Shown piece after piece: positions 17,033 to 26,178 of a stretch of 64,000 nucleotides of DNA. The DNA comes from JAVBKV01 sp031553885 (GTDB taxonomy: Bacteria > Bacteroidota > Bacteroidia > Bacteroidales > Azobacteroidaceae). A model generated the notes under the pieces. That model saw nothing but the letters and a program-made list of their open reading frames with translations. It had not been told where the DNA came from and made no database searches. Where the stretch lies: NCBI GenBank assembly GCA_031553885.1, contig JAVBKV010000047.1:1-64000 (forward strand), given 5' to 3'. The position numbers and the translations under genes are program-made. The first letter of the stretch is position 1. Each line of letters opens with the position of its first letter.

Positions 17033-18064
17033 ATGAAATTTATTAAAAATAAGTTTATTTCTTTATGTACATTATTAATATTATTATTAATGATATTATT
17101 TGGAAATTCCTGTAGAAAAAAGATGCAAACAAGTGTAAATCTGTTTGTTGATGATCCTTTTTATGAGCATCAACTAGCATTTAATTTAACAATTAATGAT
17201 AGCGCATATTTATTTATTTGGGATACCGGGTCTACACAGTCATGTATAAACGATTCTATTGCAACTTCATTAGGACTAAATAATGAGAAAAAGCCTGTCT
17301 TTGGGAAAACGATACTGATTAACAAATCAATAGAAGATACCTTTTATTACCAAAAAATTGATTTTAAACTAGGAGATTTTTCAATGAATACTCATTTCCT
17401 ACTAGGAGGGCCTGTTATTAATCATATTCTTAGTTCAGATTCTCATATAAAAGGATTAATAGGACAAGATATAATTTCCCGGTTTTATTGGCTGTTTGAT
17501 TTGAAAGCAGCCAAAGTAATTGCTTCCAAAACTCCAATTCCGTTGGGGACAACTAAAGACATGGACATTCTGACTCTTCCTTTCATGCCATCTCAAAATG
17601 GTCATGATGTTGTAATTAAGTTAAAATTGGATAGCTTGAATTCAAAAGAGTTTACTCTTGATACCGGTCATAGGAGTTTCATGGACATAGATTTCTTTTC
17701 AAAAAAAAATCGCATCTATACTGCGCTTACTGTAAATGATGAGATTGCGGAGGCTCTTCAATATAAATTGCCTCTCAAATTTACCAATACAGAATCTCTC
17801 AAACAACTCATTTTATGTGACAGCCTGCGTGTCAATGAAACATTATTCAATAATATCTGCATAGCCAATGAAAACTATTACACTAAACAGAACTACATTA
17901 CAGTCAATTTTATTTTTCTATTTGATAAAATGTATTACAACCCGGTAGATCATGAAATTAAGTTGATATCCGATAAAAAAAATGAAGGCCAAATTGGTAA
18001 TGTCGGAGAACTGATACAAGGCTTTAAAGCAGCTCAACAATCCATCCAGTCAACAAATAAATAA
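17033..18064 (+). CDS. Retropepsin-like aspartyl protease lipoprotein 1
   Basis: A 343-aa lipoprotein (hydrophobic signal, lipobox FGNSC with Cys27). It has two clan-AA-like aspartic protease half-sites: FIWDTGSTQSC with D64, and FTLDTGHRSFMD with D210. The motif GLIGQDIISRF (from about residue 141) matches the second conserved hydrophobic-Gly element. A single chain with two lobes could form a complete active site. It sits in the envelope, so it could trim the exported peptide, or it could bind or neutralise it (immunity). It lies 2 nt from a paralogue, and the A+T content is extreme (positions 17041-17100 hold only 5 G or C). Confidence 0.72.
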   Translation: MKFIKNKFISLCTLLILLLMILFGNSCRKKMQTSVNLFVDDPFYEHQLAFNLTINDSAYLFIWDTGSTQSCINDSIATSLGLNNEKKPVFGKTILINKSIEDTFYYQKIDFKLGDFSMNTHFLLGGPVINHILSSDSHIKGLIGQDIISRFYWLFDLKAAKVIASKTPIPLGTTKDMDILTLPFMPSQNGHDVVIKLKLDSLNSKEFTLDTGHRSFMDIDFFSKKNRIYTALTVNDEIAEALQYKLPLKFTNTESLKQLILCDSLRVNETLFNNICIANENYYTKQNYITVNFIFLFDKMYYNPVDHEIKLISDKKNEGQIGNVGELIQGFKAAQQSIQSTNK

Positions 18065-18066
18065 GT

Positions 18067-19110
18067 ATGCTGAACAAGAAACAAACAAGCTTTTTACTAC
18101 TAATCCGATGGGGAGCATTGCTCCTGCTAATTCTATACTGTAGTTCTTGTAAACAAAATACTACAACCGTAGATCTATTTGTCAATAATTCAGTAATCCA
18201 CGATCATCGACTTGCTATTCCATTGGAGATTAATGGCAATACCTATTTTTTTCTATGGGATACCGGATCCAGCATCTCATTTATCCATAACTCCCTTGCT
18301 TCTACATTAGAGCTGAATACAAACAAAGAACTCTATTTAAATAGGATGTATACAATGCGTGAAATAAGATTAGATACTTTTCAAGTTGAAAATATCAATT
18401 TCAAATTGGGAGACTTTCGGCTTAATACAGATTTCTTTTTAGATGATAAAGGTTATATGGCGCCTAAAGAAGCCGATCCTACAATAAAAGGAGTAATCGG
18501 ACAGGACATTATATCCCGGTTTCATTGGTTATTCAATCTAAAAACATCCCAGGTAATTGTATCTAAAAAAAGCATTCCTTTTGAATCTGAAGCGACAACA
18601 TTAAATCTTCCATTTGTACTTGATAGTTTAGGAGCCCCTATTATAAACTTAAAATTAGATAGTATGGATTGCAAAGCATTTGAATTTGATACCGGAGCCA
18701 GGCGTTCTTTCCATCCTACTGATAGATTCCCTGTTTGTCCTTCACTAATACTCAGTGAAGGCTTAAATGGGTTTTCTCCTCTTGAAAATTATTTTGCTAT
18801 AGCTGCGGAAGAAGAAAAAAATAAATTAGAACGGGTTATATTATGTGATAGTATTTGTATTAACGATTTTCAATTAAAAAATATCAGTGTGACGGAAGAG
18901 AAAAAATTACGTGAAAATCAAAATTATATTACTGTAAATTTAGTTTTTCAGTTCGATGAAATGTATTATAATCCTGAAGATAAAGAGATAAAACTAATAA
19001 AATACAATAACAATCCGGATTATGATGTCCCTACATTTCGTCAATTTATGATCGATAGCTTAGAAATATTACAGAAAACCAAGAATGAACAGAAAACCTT
19101 AATACAGTAA
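18067..19110 (+). CDS. Retropepsin-like aspartyl protease lipoprotein 2
   Basis: A 347-aa paralogue of the preceding protein. The signal ends LILYCSSC with the lipidated Cys28. The catalytic-type motifs are FLWDTGSSISF (D65) and FEFDTGARRSF in the second lobe, with GVIGQDIISRFHWLF between. The C-terminal strand region YITVNLVFQFDEMYYNPEDKE is nearly the same as in the first copy, so the pair arose by tandem duplication. Both Asp-Thr-Gly motifs are intact, so it may be an active protease. Its role in the cassette (maturation, turnover or immunity) is not known. Confidence 0.72.
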   Translation: MLNKKQTSFLLLIRWGALLLLILYCSSCKQNTTTVDLFVNNSVIHDHRLAIPLEINGNTYFFLWDTGSSISFIHNSLASTLELNTNKELYLNRMYTMREIRLDTFQVENINFKLGDFRLNTDFFLDDKGYMAPKEADPTIKGVIGQDIISRFHWLFNLKTSQVIVSKKSIPFESEATTLNLPFVLDSLGAPIINLKLDSMDCKAFEFDTGARRSFHPTDRFPVCPSLILSEGLNGFSPLENYFAIAAEEEKNKLERVILCDSICINDFQLKNISVTEEKKLRENQNYITVNLVFQFDEMYYNPEDKEIKLIKYNNNPDYDVPTFRQFMIDSLEILQKTKNEQKTLIQ

Positions 19111-19113
19111 AAT

Positions 19114-20205
19114 ATGTACAAAACAAGTAAATATAATAGCATAATTCCTCTTCAGGATAAAATGTACTATATCAATGCTTTAAAAGGCGCTGTTTTCCCT
19201 GTAAAAAGGGAAGAACACCGAACATTAAAGGCTCTTTTCTCGGATCCGATTACTTTTGAATTGGAATATCCTTCTGTATTTAACCAATTCTTTCAATGGG
19301 GATTTTTCACGGATTCGGACGAAAAAGAAGAAATGCTTTTTTATTACCGGTATTTGGATGAAGTAGTCAATAATTCCGGTTTACACCTATCCTTGTTGTT
19401 GGAGAAGAATGATCCGATAGATACTACTTTCATGGAATGCCTAAAAACATATATTTCTGCTCAGTTAGCTTCTCGATCTATAAGTTCCCTTACGTTGGAA
19501 TGGAATGGTAATCATTTATTATCCTGTTTTGATACCCATATATATCCCTTTTCAAAAACTGTGGAAGCAATGTGTAAAGAGAAAAAACTGGATTTTTATA
19601 ACCAGTTGAACATTGCAGTATCCTGCAACCCCCGCATACACAATAAGCTTTTTCATGATAAAGGAGTCCCTACCTATGATAAACATCATTCTACGATCCG
19701 GTCGCTTTGTGAAAATTCCGGAAGTTTCGATATCAATCTCCGGATTGTACGTACAGCAGATGAAGAGCAATACAACTCATTCACAGCATCTCTGGTAAAT
19801 AACGAAAGAGTCCGGTATTTGCCAGTAGCCCATACAGATAGGAATCCCAAAATGGGAAAAATCTTTTACATCCGAAAGGAATCCATACACTGTGCCCGGA
19901 AAAACCTCATCCTTATAAACTCCAATGCCGAAGTTTTCTCTTCCTATGTAAACTACATAAACAATGCTCAAACGGGCAACCTGGATGCTAATGGAAATAT
20001 CAAATGGAAAACGTTGCAGCGTGAAAAGGAATTAGCAATTCCCTGGTTTAATAATCGGATTTGTAAAAAATGTCCTTATTTGCCTTTGTTGGTACAGGTT
20101 TGTTGCAACTATCAGATAAAAAACGACATGCTGATATGTCCTCTTAAAAACCACATAATTACAGTTGAAAATATCCTGACTTTGATTACCGGAAAAACAA
20201 AATAA
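19114..20205 (+). CDS. Pseudo-radical-SAM/SPASM protein (GG-Bacteroidales type)
   Basis: A 363-aa protein with the size and C-terminal Cys pattern of a radical SAM/SPASM peptide maturase: ICKKCPYLPLL (two Cys near residues 316 and 319), QVCCNYQI and MLICPL could hold an auxiliary Fe-S cluster. The N-terminal part has no CxxxCxxC motif, so it cannot bind the SAM-cleaving cluster in the usual way. This matches the 'pseudo-rSAM' partner known from GG-Bacteroidales systems. The normal radical SAM partner is absent from the cassette. It may act as a peptide-binding scaffold for the glycosyltransferases or exporter. It starts 3 nt after the protease gene and directly abuts the exporter gene. Confidence 0.66.
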   Translation: MYKTSKYNSIIPLQDKMYYINALKGAVFPVKREEHRTLKALFSDPITFELEYPSVFNQFFQWGFFTDSDEKEEMLFYYRYLDEVVNNSGLHLSLLLEKNDPIDTTFMECLKTYISAQLASRSISSLTLEWNGNHLLSCFDTHIYPFSKTVEAMCKEKKLDFYNQLNIAVSCNPRIHNKLFHDKGVPTYDKHHSTIRSLCENSGSFDINLRIVRTADEEQYNSFTASLVNNERVRYLPVAHTDRNPKMGKIFYIRKESIHCARKNLILINSNAEVFSSYVNYINNAQTGNLDANGNIKWKTLQREKELAIPWFNNRICKKCPYLPLLVQVCCNYQIKNDMLICPLKNHIITVENILTLITGKTK

Positions 20206-22419
20206 ATGAAGTTTAAGACTTACAAACAATTGGATTCTTCGGATTGCGGCGCAACCTGTCTAAAGATGGTTGCTAATTATTATGGTCGCAAATTCGAACT
20301 GAATTACCTGAGGGAATTATCCTACCTGAACAGGGATGGAGCTCCTCTTTTAGGTATCAATGATGCTGCGGAACGAATCGGATTCCGATGTACAGCCGTC
20401 AGAAGTTCGTTTGAAAAATTCATTGATAAAGCTATATTTCCTTGTATTGTTCACTGGAGGGATACCCATTACATTGTTGTTTACAAAGTAAAAGTGAAGA
20501 AAAAGGGAGGGAAATTGGTTGGTAATTTATATGTGGCCGATCCGGCTTATGGAAAAATTACCTATTCGGTTGAAGAGTTTCTTAATGGTTGGAGGGACAA
20601 GGGAAACGAAGAAGATAACAAAGGTGTTTTTCTACTACTGGTCCCCACGCTGGATTTTTATAAAGCCGACGTCGAATATTCCAATATCAGTAATGTAAAA
20701 AAATTATCTTATTTTTTCTATTACCTGAAACCGTATAAAAAGCTTTTCTTCCAGGTTATACTGGGCCTGTTACTTGCATTGGGTTTTTCCTTTATAATGC
20801 CTTTTCTATCTCAGGCTGTGGTCGACCTGGGTATCATGAATAATAATATCAAATTCATATACCTGGTTTTGATTTCACAATTGATTCTTTCCGTCAGTGA
20901 GTTAGCTGTCGGTTTTATCCAAAGCTGGATTTTATTGCATACTACAGGGAGAATCAACATCGCCCTGATCTCAGACTACATAGCAAAGATGCTGAATCTT
21001 CCAATCAGTTTCTTCAATACAAAAAGTACAGGAGATATCATGCAGCGAATAGGGGATCATTCCCGTATCCAGGATTTTTTTACCGGGTCTACCATTGGTG
21101 TTCTGTTTTCGTTTGTCAGTTTTTTTGTTTTTGCAATTATTCTCGGTTATTATAATTTACAAATGCTGATTATCTTCTTGGTAGGACATGCCTTGTATGT
21201 CGCATGGGTATTGTCTTTCATGAAGATCAGGCGGGATCTTGATTTCAAGCGGTTTGACAAAGCCTCAAGAAACCAGTCGAGCCTGATAGAAATTATAAAA
21301 GGAGCTGAAGAAATCAAACTTTTCGGAGCAGAGCAAAAAATGAGGAATAAATGGGAAGCCATTCAGGCAGACCTGTTCAAGTTGAGTATGAAAGGATTGA
21401 AAATAAGTCAGATTCAAACATCCGGATCTTTTTTTCTCTCCAATGTTACGAATATTACATTGACCGCCCTCTCTGCTTACCTCGTCATAAATGGAGAAAT
21501 CACACTGGGAATGATGATGTCTCTGTCTTATATTTTAGGACAATTAAAAGCGCCAATCGGATCATTTATAGGCTTTGTCCATTCATTACAGGATGCAAAA
21601 ATCAGCGTTGAAAGATTAAGTGAAATTCATTTTCAGGAAGATGAAAATACTTCCATGGATGAGAAAGACTTACAGTTGACGGAAACCAAGGATATACAGA
21701 TTCATAATCTGACATTCAGCTATATGGGTGAAAAAATCGAACCCGTATTAAAGGATATTAATTTGAGAATACCTAAAAATAAAATTACAGCCATCGTAGG
21801 GGAAAGCGGTAGTGGTAAGACAACACTTATAAAATTGATATTAGGATATTATCAACCTCAAAAAGGAAGTATTCTTGTAGGAAACCAACCATTGAAAAAT
21901 TTAGATATAAAGTATTGGCGAACGCACTGTGCTGCTGTTATGCAGGACGGTTTTGTTTTTTCCGGTTCTGTTTCTGATAATGTGGGCATAAGTGATAAAA
22001 TAATTGATCGAAAAAAGGTTATAGAATCATGTAAAAAAGCCAGTATCCATGATTTTATCGAGCAATTACCAGCCGGTTATAATACAAAAATCGGAGAGCA
22101 GGGTAGTGGTATCAGTCAGGGGCAGAGGCAACGTCTTTTAATAGCCAGGGCTATTTACAAAGATCCGAATTTTATTTTTCTGGATGAAGCCACTAATGCA
22201 TTGGATGCTAACAATGAAAAAATAGTGATTGAAAACCTGAATCAATTCATGTCCGAAAGAACTGCTATTATTATAGCACACCGGTTGAGTACAGTAAAAA
22301 ATGCCGATCAGATTGTTGTGTTGGATAGAGGTGAAATAGCAGAGATCGGGAATCACCATGAATTAATTCAACAGAAAGGAATATACTTTAATCTTGTAAA
22401 GAATCAATTGGAACTATGA
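20206..22419 (+). CDS. C39-peptidase ABC exporter
   Basis: A 737-aa peptidase-containing ABC transporter that cuts double-glycine leaders and exports the core. The C39 peptidase (residues 1-130) has catalytic C14 in SSDCGATCL, H88 in WRDTHYIVV and D112 in VADPAYG. Six membrane segments follow (about 165-440). The nucleotide-binding domain has Walker A GESGSGKTTL, signature SQGQRQR, Walker B FIFLDEAT and switch AHRLST. Every catalytic residue is present, so it should be active on the GG peptide encoded upstream. The start abuts the previous stop, and the gene overlaps the HlyD gene by 4 nt (ATGA). Confidence 0.92.
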   Translation: MKFKTYKQLDSSDCGATCLKMVANYYGRKFELNYLRELSYLNRDGAPLLGINDAAERIGFRCTAVRSSFEKFIDKAIFPCIVHWRDTHYIVVYKVKVKKKGGKLVGNLYVADPAYGKITYSVEEFLNGWRDKGNEEDNKGVFLLLVPTLDFYKADVEYSNISNVKKLSYFFYYLKPYKKLFFQVILGLLLALGFSFIMPFLSQAVVDLGIMNNNIKFIYLVLISQLILSVSELAVGFIQSWILLHTTGRINIALISDYIAKMLNLPISFFNTKSTGDIMQRIGDHSRIQDFFTGSTIGVLFSFVSFFVFAIILGYYNLQMLIIFLVGHALYVAWVLSFMKIRRDLDFKRFDKASRNQSSLIEIIKGAEEIKLFGAEQKMRNKWEAIQADLFKLSMKGLKISQIQTSGSFFLSNVTNITLTALSAYLVINGEITLGMMMSLSYILGQLKAPIGSFIGFVHSLQDAKISVERLSEIHFQEDENTSMDEKDLQLTETKDIQIHNLTFSYMGEKIEPVLKDINLRIPKNKITAIVGESGSGKTTLIKLILGYYQPQKGSILVGNQPLKNLDIKYWRTHCAAVMQDGFVFSGSVSDNVGISDKIIDRKKVIESCKKASIHDFIEQLPAGYNTKIGEQGSGISQGQRQRLLIARAIYKDPNFIFLDEATNALDANNEKIVIENLNQFMSERTAIIIAHRLSTVKNADQIVVLDRGEIAEIGNHHELIQQKGIYFNLVKNQLEL

Positions 22420-23741
22420 GTAAAAAGCATGATACCATAACCCGGCACGATGAGGTTGAAGAATTAATAGGATCTCCTCCTTCCTGGCTTGTAAGAAGAG
22501 GAATAACCGTTATTTTTATTGTTATCATCACGTTACTTACAGGAGCCTATTTCTTCAGATATCCGGAAATTATATCGAGTTCGGTGGTAATAACTGCTGA
22601 ACATCCTGCTATATGGTTAGTTTCTCAAACGAATGGAAGAATTGATTCTGTTTATGTAAAAGATCAGTCAAAAATAGATAAAGACCAGATCGTTGCCACG
22701 ATAGAAAATACAGCATCCATGGACGATGTTCTTTTTTTGAAAAGAAAGCTGGAATCCATTACAGAAGGTATTAAAAACAAAGGAGCAGACAGCTTGCTGA
22801 TTCTGCCAAGAGATTTAAATGTAGGAGAACTTAATGACTGTTATATTCAACTGATAAAATCAATGGATGATTATACCTTATTCAGGAAAGAGAGGTACCA
22901 TGAATTGAAAGTTGAAGCATTGGAAATACAGAAAAAAATGAAACTCAGGCACCTCAACGATATGGAGTCTCAGAATAAATCTCATACTGAATACGCAGCG
23001 ATTATAAAAAAACAGTATACCCGGGATTCTGTTTTATATATTAAAGGTGTAAATTCAAATTTAGAACTGGAAACCACTCAAAAAGAAAAAATATCCAGTG
23101 ATATTCAATTACATCAATCTCAAAGCAATATATCGTTGGTTCGATTAGAAATTCATCAAATAGAACAGGGTGTCGCTGAAATAAATCTTGATTTTAAGGA
23201 TAAAGAAAAAAATTACTACAATAATTTAGTAGCGTCCTATGAACTTTTACATAACAGGATCTTAGAATGGGAAAAAAGGTATATTCTAAAATCTCCTTCT
23301 GCCGGCCAAATTAGCTTTTTAAAATTCTGGAGTAAGAATCAATACGTCAATTCAAATGAAAGAATTTTCACAGTAATACCGGAAGACTATGGAACAATCC
23401 TCGGAAAGTGCTATGTAAAAACTTCCGGAATAGGAAAAATAAAAGAAAGACAAACCGTTATGATAAAATTAGATGAATTCCCTTATATGGAATTTGGTAT
23501 GATTGAAGGCCATGTTTCCAATATCTCTTTAATAGGAATAGAAGAAAACAGGCAAGATCAACAAAACAGATATGCAGTAGTTGAAATCCGTTTTAATAAA
23601 AAAAATCTAACGAGTACTTATCATAAAACCATTGATTTTAAGGGCGAATTAACAGGAACGGCAGAGATTGCGACCAAAGAAATCTCTTTGCTTGAACATT
23701 TGATAAATCCGCTTAAATATCTTTGGAGCAATGTCAGATAA
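22416..23741 (+). CDS. HlyD-type membrane fusion protein
   Basis: A 441-aa periplasmic adaptor that links the ABC exporter to an outer-membrane channel. After about 28 cytosolic residues there is one membrane helix (ITVIFIVIITLLTGAYFF). A split lipoyl domain follows (GRIDSVYVKDQSKI and ILKSPSAGQISFLKFW), enclosing a long alpha-helical coiled-coil hairpin (residues about 90-290), and then a beta-barrel region (GKCYVKTSGIGKI). It is translationally coupled to the exporter. No outer-membrane TolC-like gene lies in the window, so one elsewhere must be used. It is the last gene of the cassette and ends 13 nt from a convergent gene. Confidence 0.88.
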   Translation: MSKKHDTITRHDEVEELIGSPPSWLVRRGITVIFIVIITLLTGAYFFRYPEIISSSVVITAEHPAIWLVSQTNGRIDSVYVKDQSKIDKDQIVATIENTASMDDVLFLKRKLESITEGIKNKGADSLLILPRDLNVGELNDCYIQLIKSMDDYTLFRKERYHELKVEALEIQKKMKLRHLNDMESQNKSHTEYAAIIKKQYTRDSVLYIKGVNSNLELETTQKEKISSDIQLHQSQSNISLVRLEIHQIEQGVAEINLDFKDKEKNYYNNLVASYELLHNRILEWEKRYILKSPSAGQISFLKFWSKNQYVNSNERIFTVIPEDYGTILGKCYVKTSGIGKIKERQTVMIKLDEFPYMEFGMIEGHVSNISLIGIEENRQDQQNRYAVVEIRFNKKNLTSTYHKTIDFKGELTGTAEIATKEISLLEHLINPLKYLWSNVR

Positions 23742-23754
23742 TTTTATACAGGCT

Positions 23755-26004
23755 TCACTTACACATTTTTTCCAGTTCGTTTTTATCTCCTGCAATCCAA
23801 ACCAGATCTCCGGATTCAAAAACGACCGAATGATGGGGATTCATGATTGAAGCATCCGTACGTTCGATTCCTATGATCAGACAGTTATGTTTTTTTCCTA
23901 TTTCGGATTCTCCAATGCTTAAACCCATATACGGGAAGTGTTCGTCAATAGTAAATGATTGCAGGCTGATTTCAATGTTGGTTTTCTGTTGTATTTCTGC
24001 CTGATTTTTTTCCGCCTCAATTTTTTCGGCAAACAATTGAATTTGTTCGTCGGTACCGGTTACGGCAATTTTGTCCTGCGGATAAATGTATTCGGAACTT
24101 CCGGGGATATAAATGGAGTGATTCCCCCGTGTAATTTTAACCACATTGACACCGTACTTATTCCTGAAGTCCAGGTCTTTCAACGTTTTTCCGATACAGG
24201 ACGATTCCGGAGAAACAATGAGGGTCGATATGTGGATGTTTTTATTATTCAATTGGCTTTCAAAAACCGTTTTCAACGGATGACGTTTTTTCTCTGCTTC
24301 TTCGCGTTGGTTATAATTGATCAGAAAATTACGTTCCAGTTTAGCGTATTGATTCAGGTCGCGACGGAAAATCAGAATGAGTGTCAAAACAGCCAATGCA
24401 ATGACAACTCCCCAGATGTATCCGAAATCCAATACCTGAATCAGAACGAAAGTAATGCTTGCTATGGCAATGAAAACCCGGAATAACACCAGAAAAATAA
24501 GCCTTCCACGGTTGTATTTGCTATCATTCCATAACTTCATGAATAATTCCGGGGAATTGGTCCGGTTCGATATCAATGCGATAAGGAAAGGAGCCATACA
24601 GATTAAAGTAAGCACGGAAGATAAAACGGAACCCCAGACTCCCGGGATTTTATCAGTCAGGAAGGGGGTGAGAAATTTCAGTGAAAATCCGATGATGGCG
24701 GCCAGTAAAACAATATATATGATCATCCGGCCGGTATAATTTTTTACCAGTTTTTTCCATTCGCTTTCATGATTGATTGTTTGGGATCCGGACGAAAAAC
24801 GATTCAGAAGCCCTATTACTTTGTCAGGTAATACTTTGTATAGCCAATCGACAAATGGATCCGCCAAGCGGATAAAATAGGGCGTTGTAAAAGTTGTCAC
24901 AACCGAGACCGCAACAATAATCGGATAAATGACCGGATTCATGACTCCCAGGCTTACCCCTAACGAAGCTATGATGAAAGCAAACTCACCGATTTGTGCC
25001 AGGCTGAACCCTGATTGGATGGAGGTTCGGAGGGTCTGCCCGGAAATCAGAACTCCCAGGGAAGAAAAAAATGCTTTGCCTATGATCGTGGCTAATGTGA
25101 TGATAATAACCGGCCAGGCGTATTCGACGAGAATCGCCGGATTGACCAGCATACCGACGGAAACGAAAAAGATGGCTCCGAAGAGGTCTTTTACCGGCTT
25201 GATGATGTGTTCGATGTGCTCTGCTTCAATGGTTTCCGCCAGAATAGATCCCATGATGAAAGCGCCCAATGCTGCTGAAAAACCGGTTGCGGTAGCCAGG
25301 ACTACCATTCCCAGGCATAATCCGAGGGAAATAATCAGTAAAGTTTCGTCATTCATCAGTTTTTTTACTTTCCTGAAAAAAGCGGGCAATAGGAAAATTC
25401 CAACCAGAAACCAGAGAATCAGGAAAAAAGCGACTTTCAATATACTGCCGAGCATAACCTCGCCTGCAAAATCACGGGTGACTGCCATGGTGGATAAAAG
25501 GACCATCATCAGGATAGCGACCAGGTCTTCGACGACCAATGTACCGAAGACAATTCCGGTAAACTTCTGACTTCTTAGTCCTAAATCATTGAACGCTTTG
25601 ATGATAATGGTCGTGGAGGACATCGATAGCATACCTCCCAGGAATATGCTGTCCATGGAGGACCATCCCAGAAGGATCCCGATGAAATAACCGACTAGCA
25701 GCATGGTGATGACCTCGGTCGTAGCGGTAATGAATGCTGTTCCACCTACGTTCATCAGTTTTTTGAAACTGAATTCAAGTCCCAGGGCAAAGAGTAGAAA
25801 CACGACGCCTATTTCAGCCCAGATACTGATATTTGCCGTATCGCCAACTGTAGGGAAAATGTGAATGTACGGACCGGCCAATACTCCGGCAATGATGTAT
25901 CCCAGGACTAAAGGTTGTTTTAACCATTTGAAAATAAGAGTAATAATGCCTGCCGATATCAATATAATAGCCAGGTCTTTCATCAAAAGTGGCAAGTGTG
26001 ACAT
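23755..26004 (-). CDS. CPA2 cation:proton antiporter (KefB-like) with RCK-C domains
   Basis: A 749-aa monovalent cation/proton antiporter. The Na_H_exchanger domain (residues about 10-390) has many membrane segments and motifs LGYIIAGVLAGPY, LLFALGLEFSFKK, MSSTTIIIKAF, VVEDLVAILMMV and SLAQIGEFAF. A second membrane block at about 425-545 and two C-terminal RCK_C/TrkA_C-like ligand domains follow (SSCIGKTLKDLDF; GESEIGKKHNCLIIGI). A NAD-binding RCK_N fold is not evident. It probably helps set K+ or Na+ and pH balance. A close paralogue lies 12 kb downstream. Confidence 0.85.
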   Translation of the reverse strand: MSHLPLLMKDLAIILISAGIITLIFKWLKQPLVLGYIIAGVLAGPYIHIFPTVGDTANISIWAEIGVVFLLFALGLEFSFKKLMNVGGTAFITATTEVITMLLVGYFIGILLGWSSMDSIFLGGMLSMSSTTIIIKAFNDLGLRSQKFTGIVFGTLVVEDLVAILMMVLLSTMAVTRDFAGEVMLGSILKVAFFLILWFLVGIFLLPAFFRKVKKLMNDETLLIISLGLCLGMVVLATATGFSAALGAFIMGSILAETIEAEHIEHIIKPVKDLFGAIFFVSVGMLVNPAILVEYAWPVIIITLATIIGKAFFSSLGVLISGQTLRTSIQSGFSLAQIGEFAFIIASLGVSLGVMNPVIYPIIVAVSVVTTFTTPYFIRLADPFVDWLYKVLPDKVIGLLNRFSSGSQTINHESEWKKLVKNYTGRMIIYIVLLAAIIGFSLKFLTPFLTDKIPGVWGSVLSSVLTLICMAPFLIALISNRTNSPELFMKLWNDSKYNRGRLIFLVLFRVFIAIASITFVLIQVLDFGYIWGVVIALAVLTLILIFRRDLNQYAKLERNFLINYNQREEAEKKRHPLKTVFESQLNNKNIHISTLIVSPESSCIGKTLKDLDFRNKYGVNVVKITRGNHSIYIPGSSEYIYPQDKIAVTGTDEQIQLFAEKIEAEKNQAEIQQKTNIEISLQSFTIDEHFPYMGLSIGESEIGKKHNCLIIGIERTDASIMNPHHSVVFESGDLVWIAGDKNELEKMCK

Positions 26005-26041
26005 GTACGATATGGAATTCAGATTTTGTACTTTTCAAATA

Positions 26042-26049
26042 CAAATATA
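26042..26049 (-). promoter_or_regulatory. -7 promoter element for antiporter 1
   Basis: Read on the minus strand this is TATATTTG, matching TAnnTTTG, 38 nt upstream of the antiporter start. The -33 element is not clear. Confidence 0.4.
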
Positions 26050-26178
26050 CAATTTTGAACGAAAAATTCCTAATTTTTTATTATCTCACATAAAATAAAA
26101 CCTTAAAGAATGCAAAGAGAAAAATGAACAATATGGCTTGTAAAAGGTTATATATGTAAATTATTTATTAAAAAAGAT

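Noticed and set aside
19114..20205. Active radical SAM peptide maturase
   Set aside because: The CxxxCxxC cluster motif is absent, so a pseudo-rSAM call is safer.
24929..25570. 213-codon open frame on the + strand
   Set aside because: Antisense to the antiporter membrane domain; rich in Met, Arg and Thr as expected of a shadow of hydrophobic codons.
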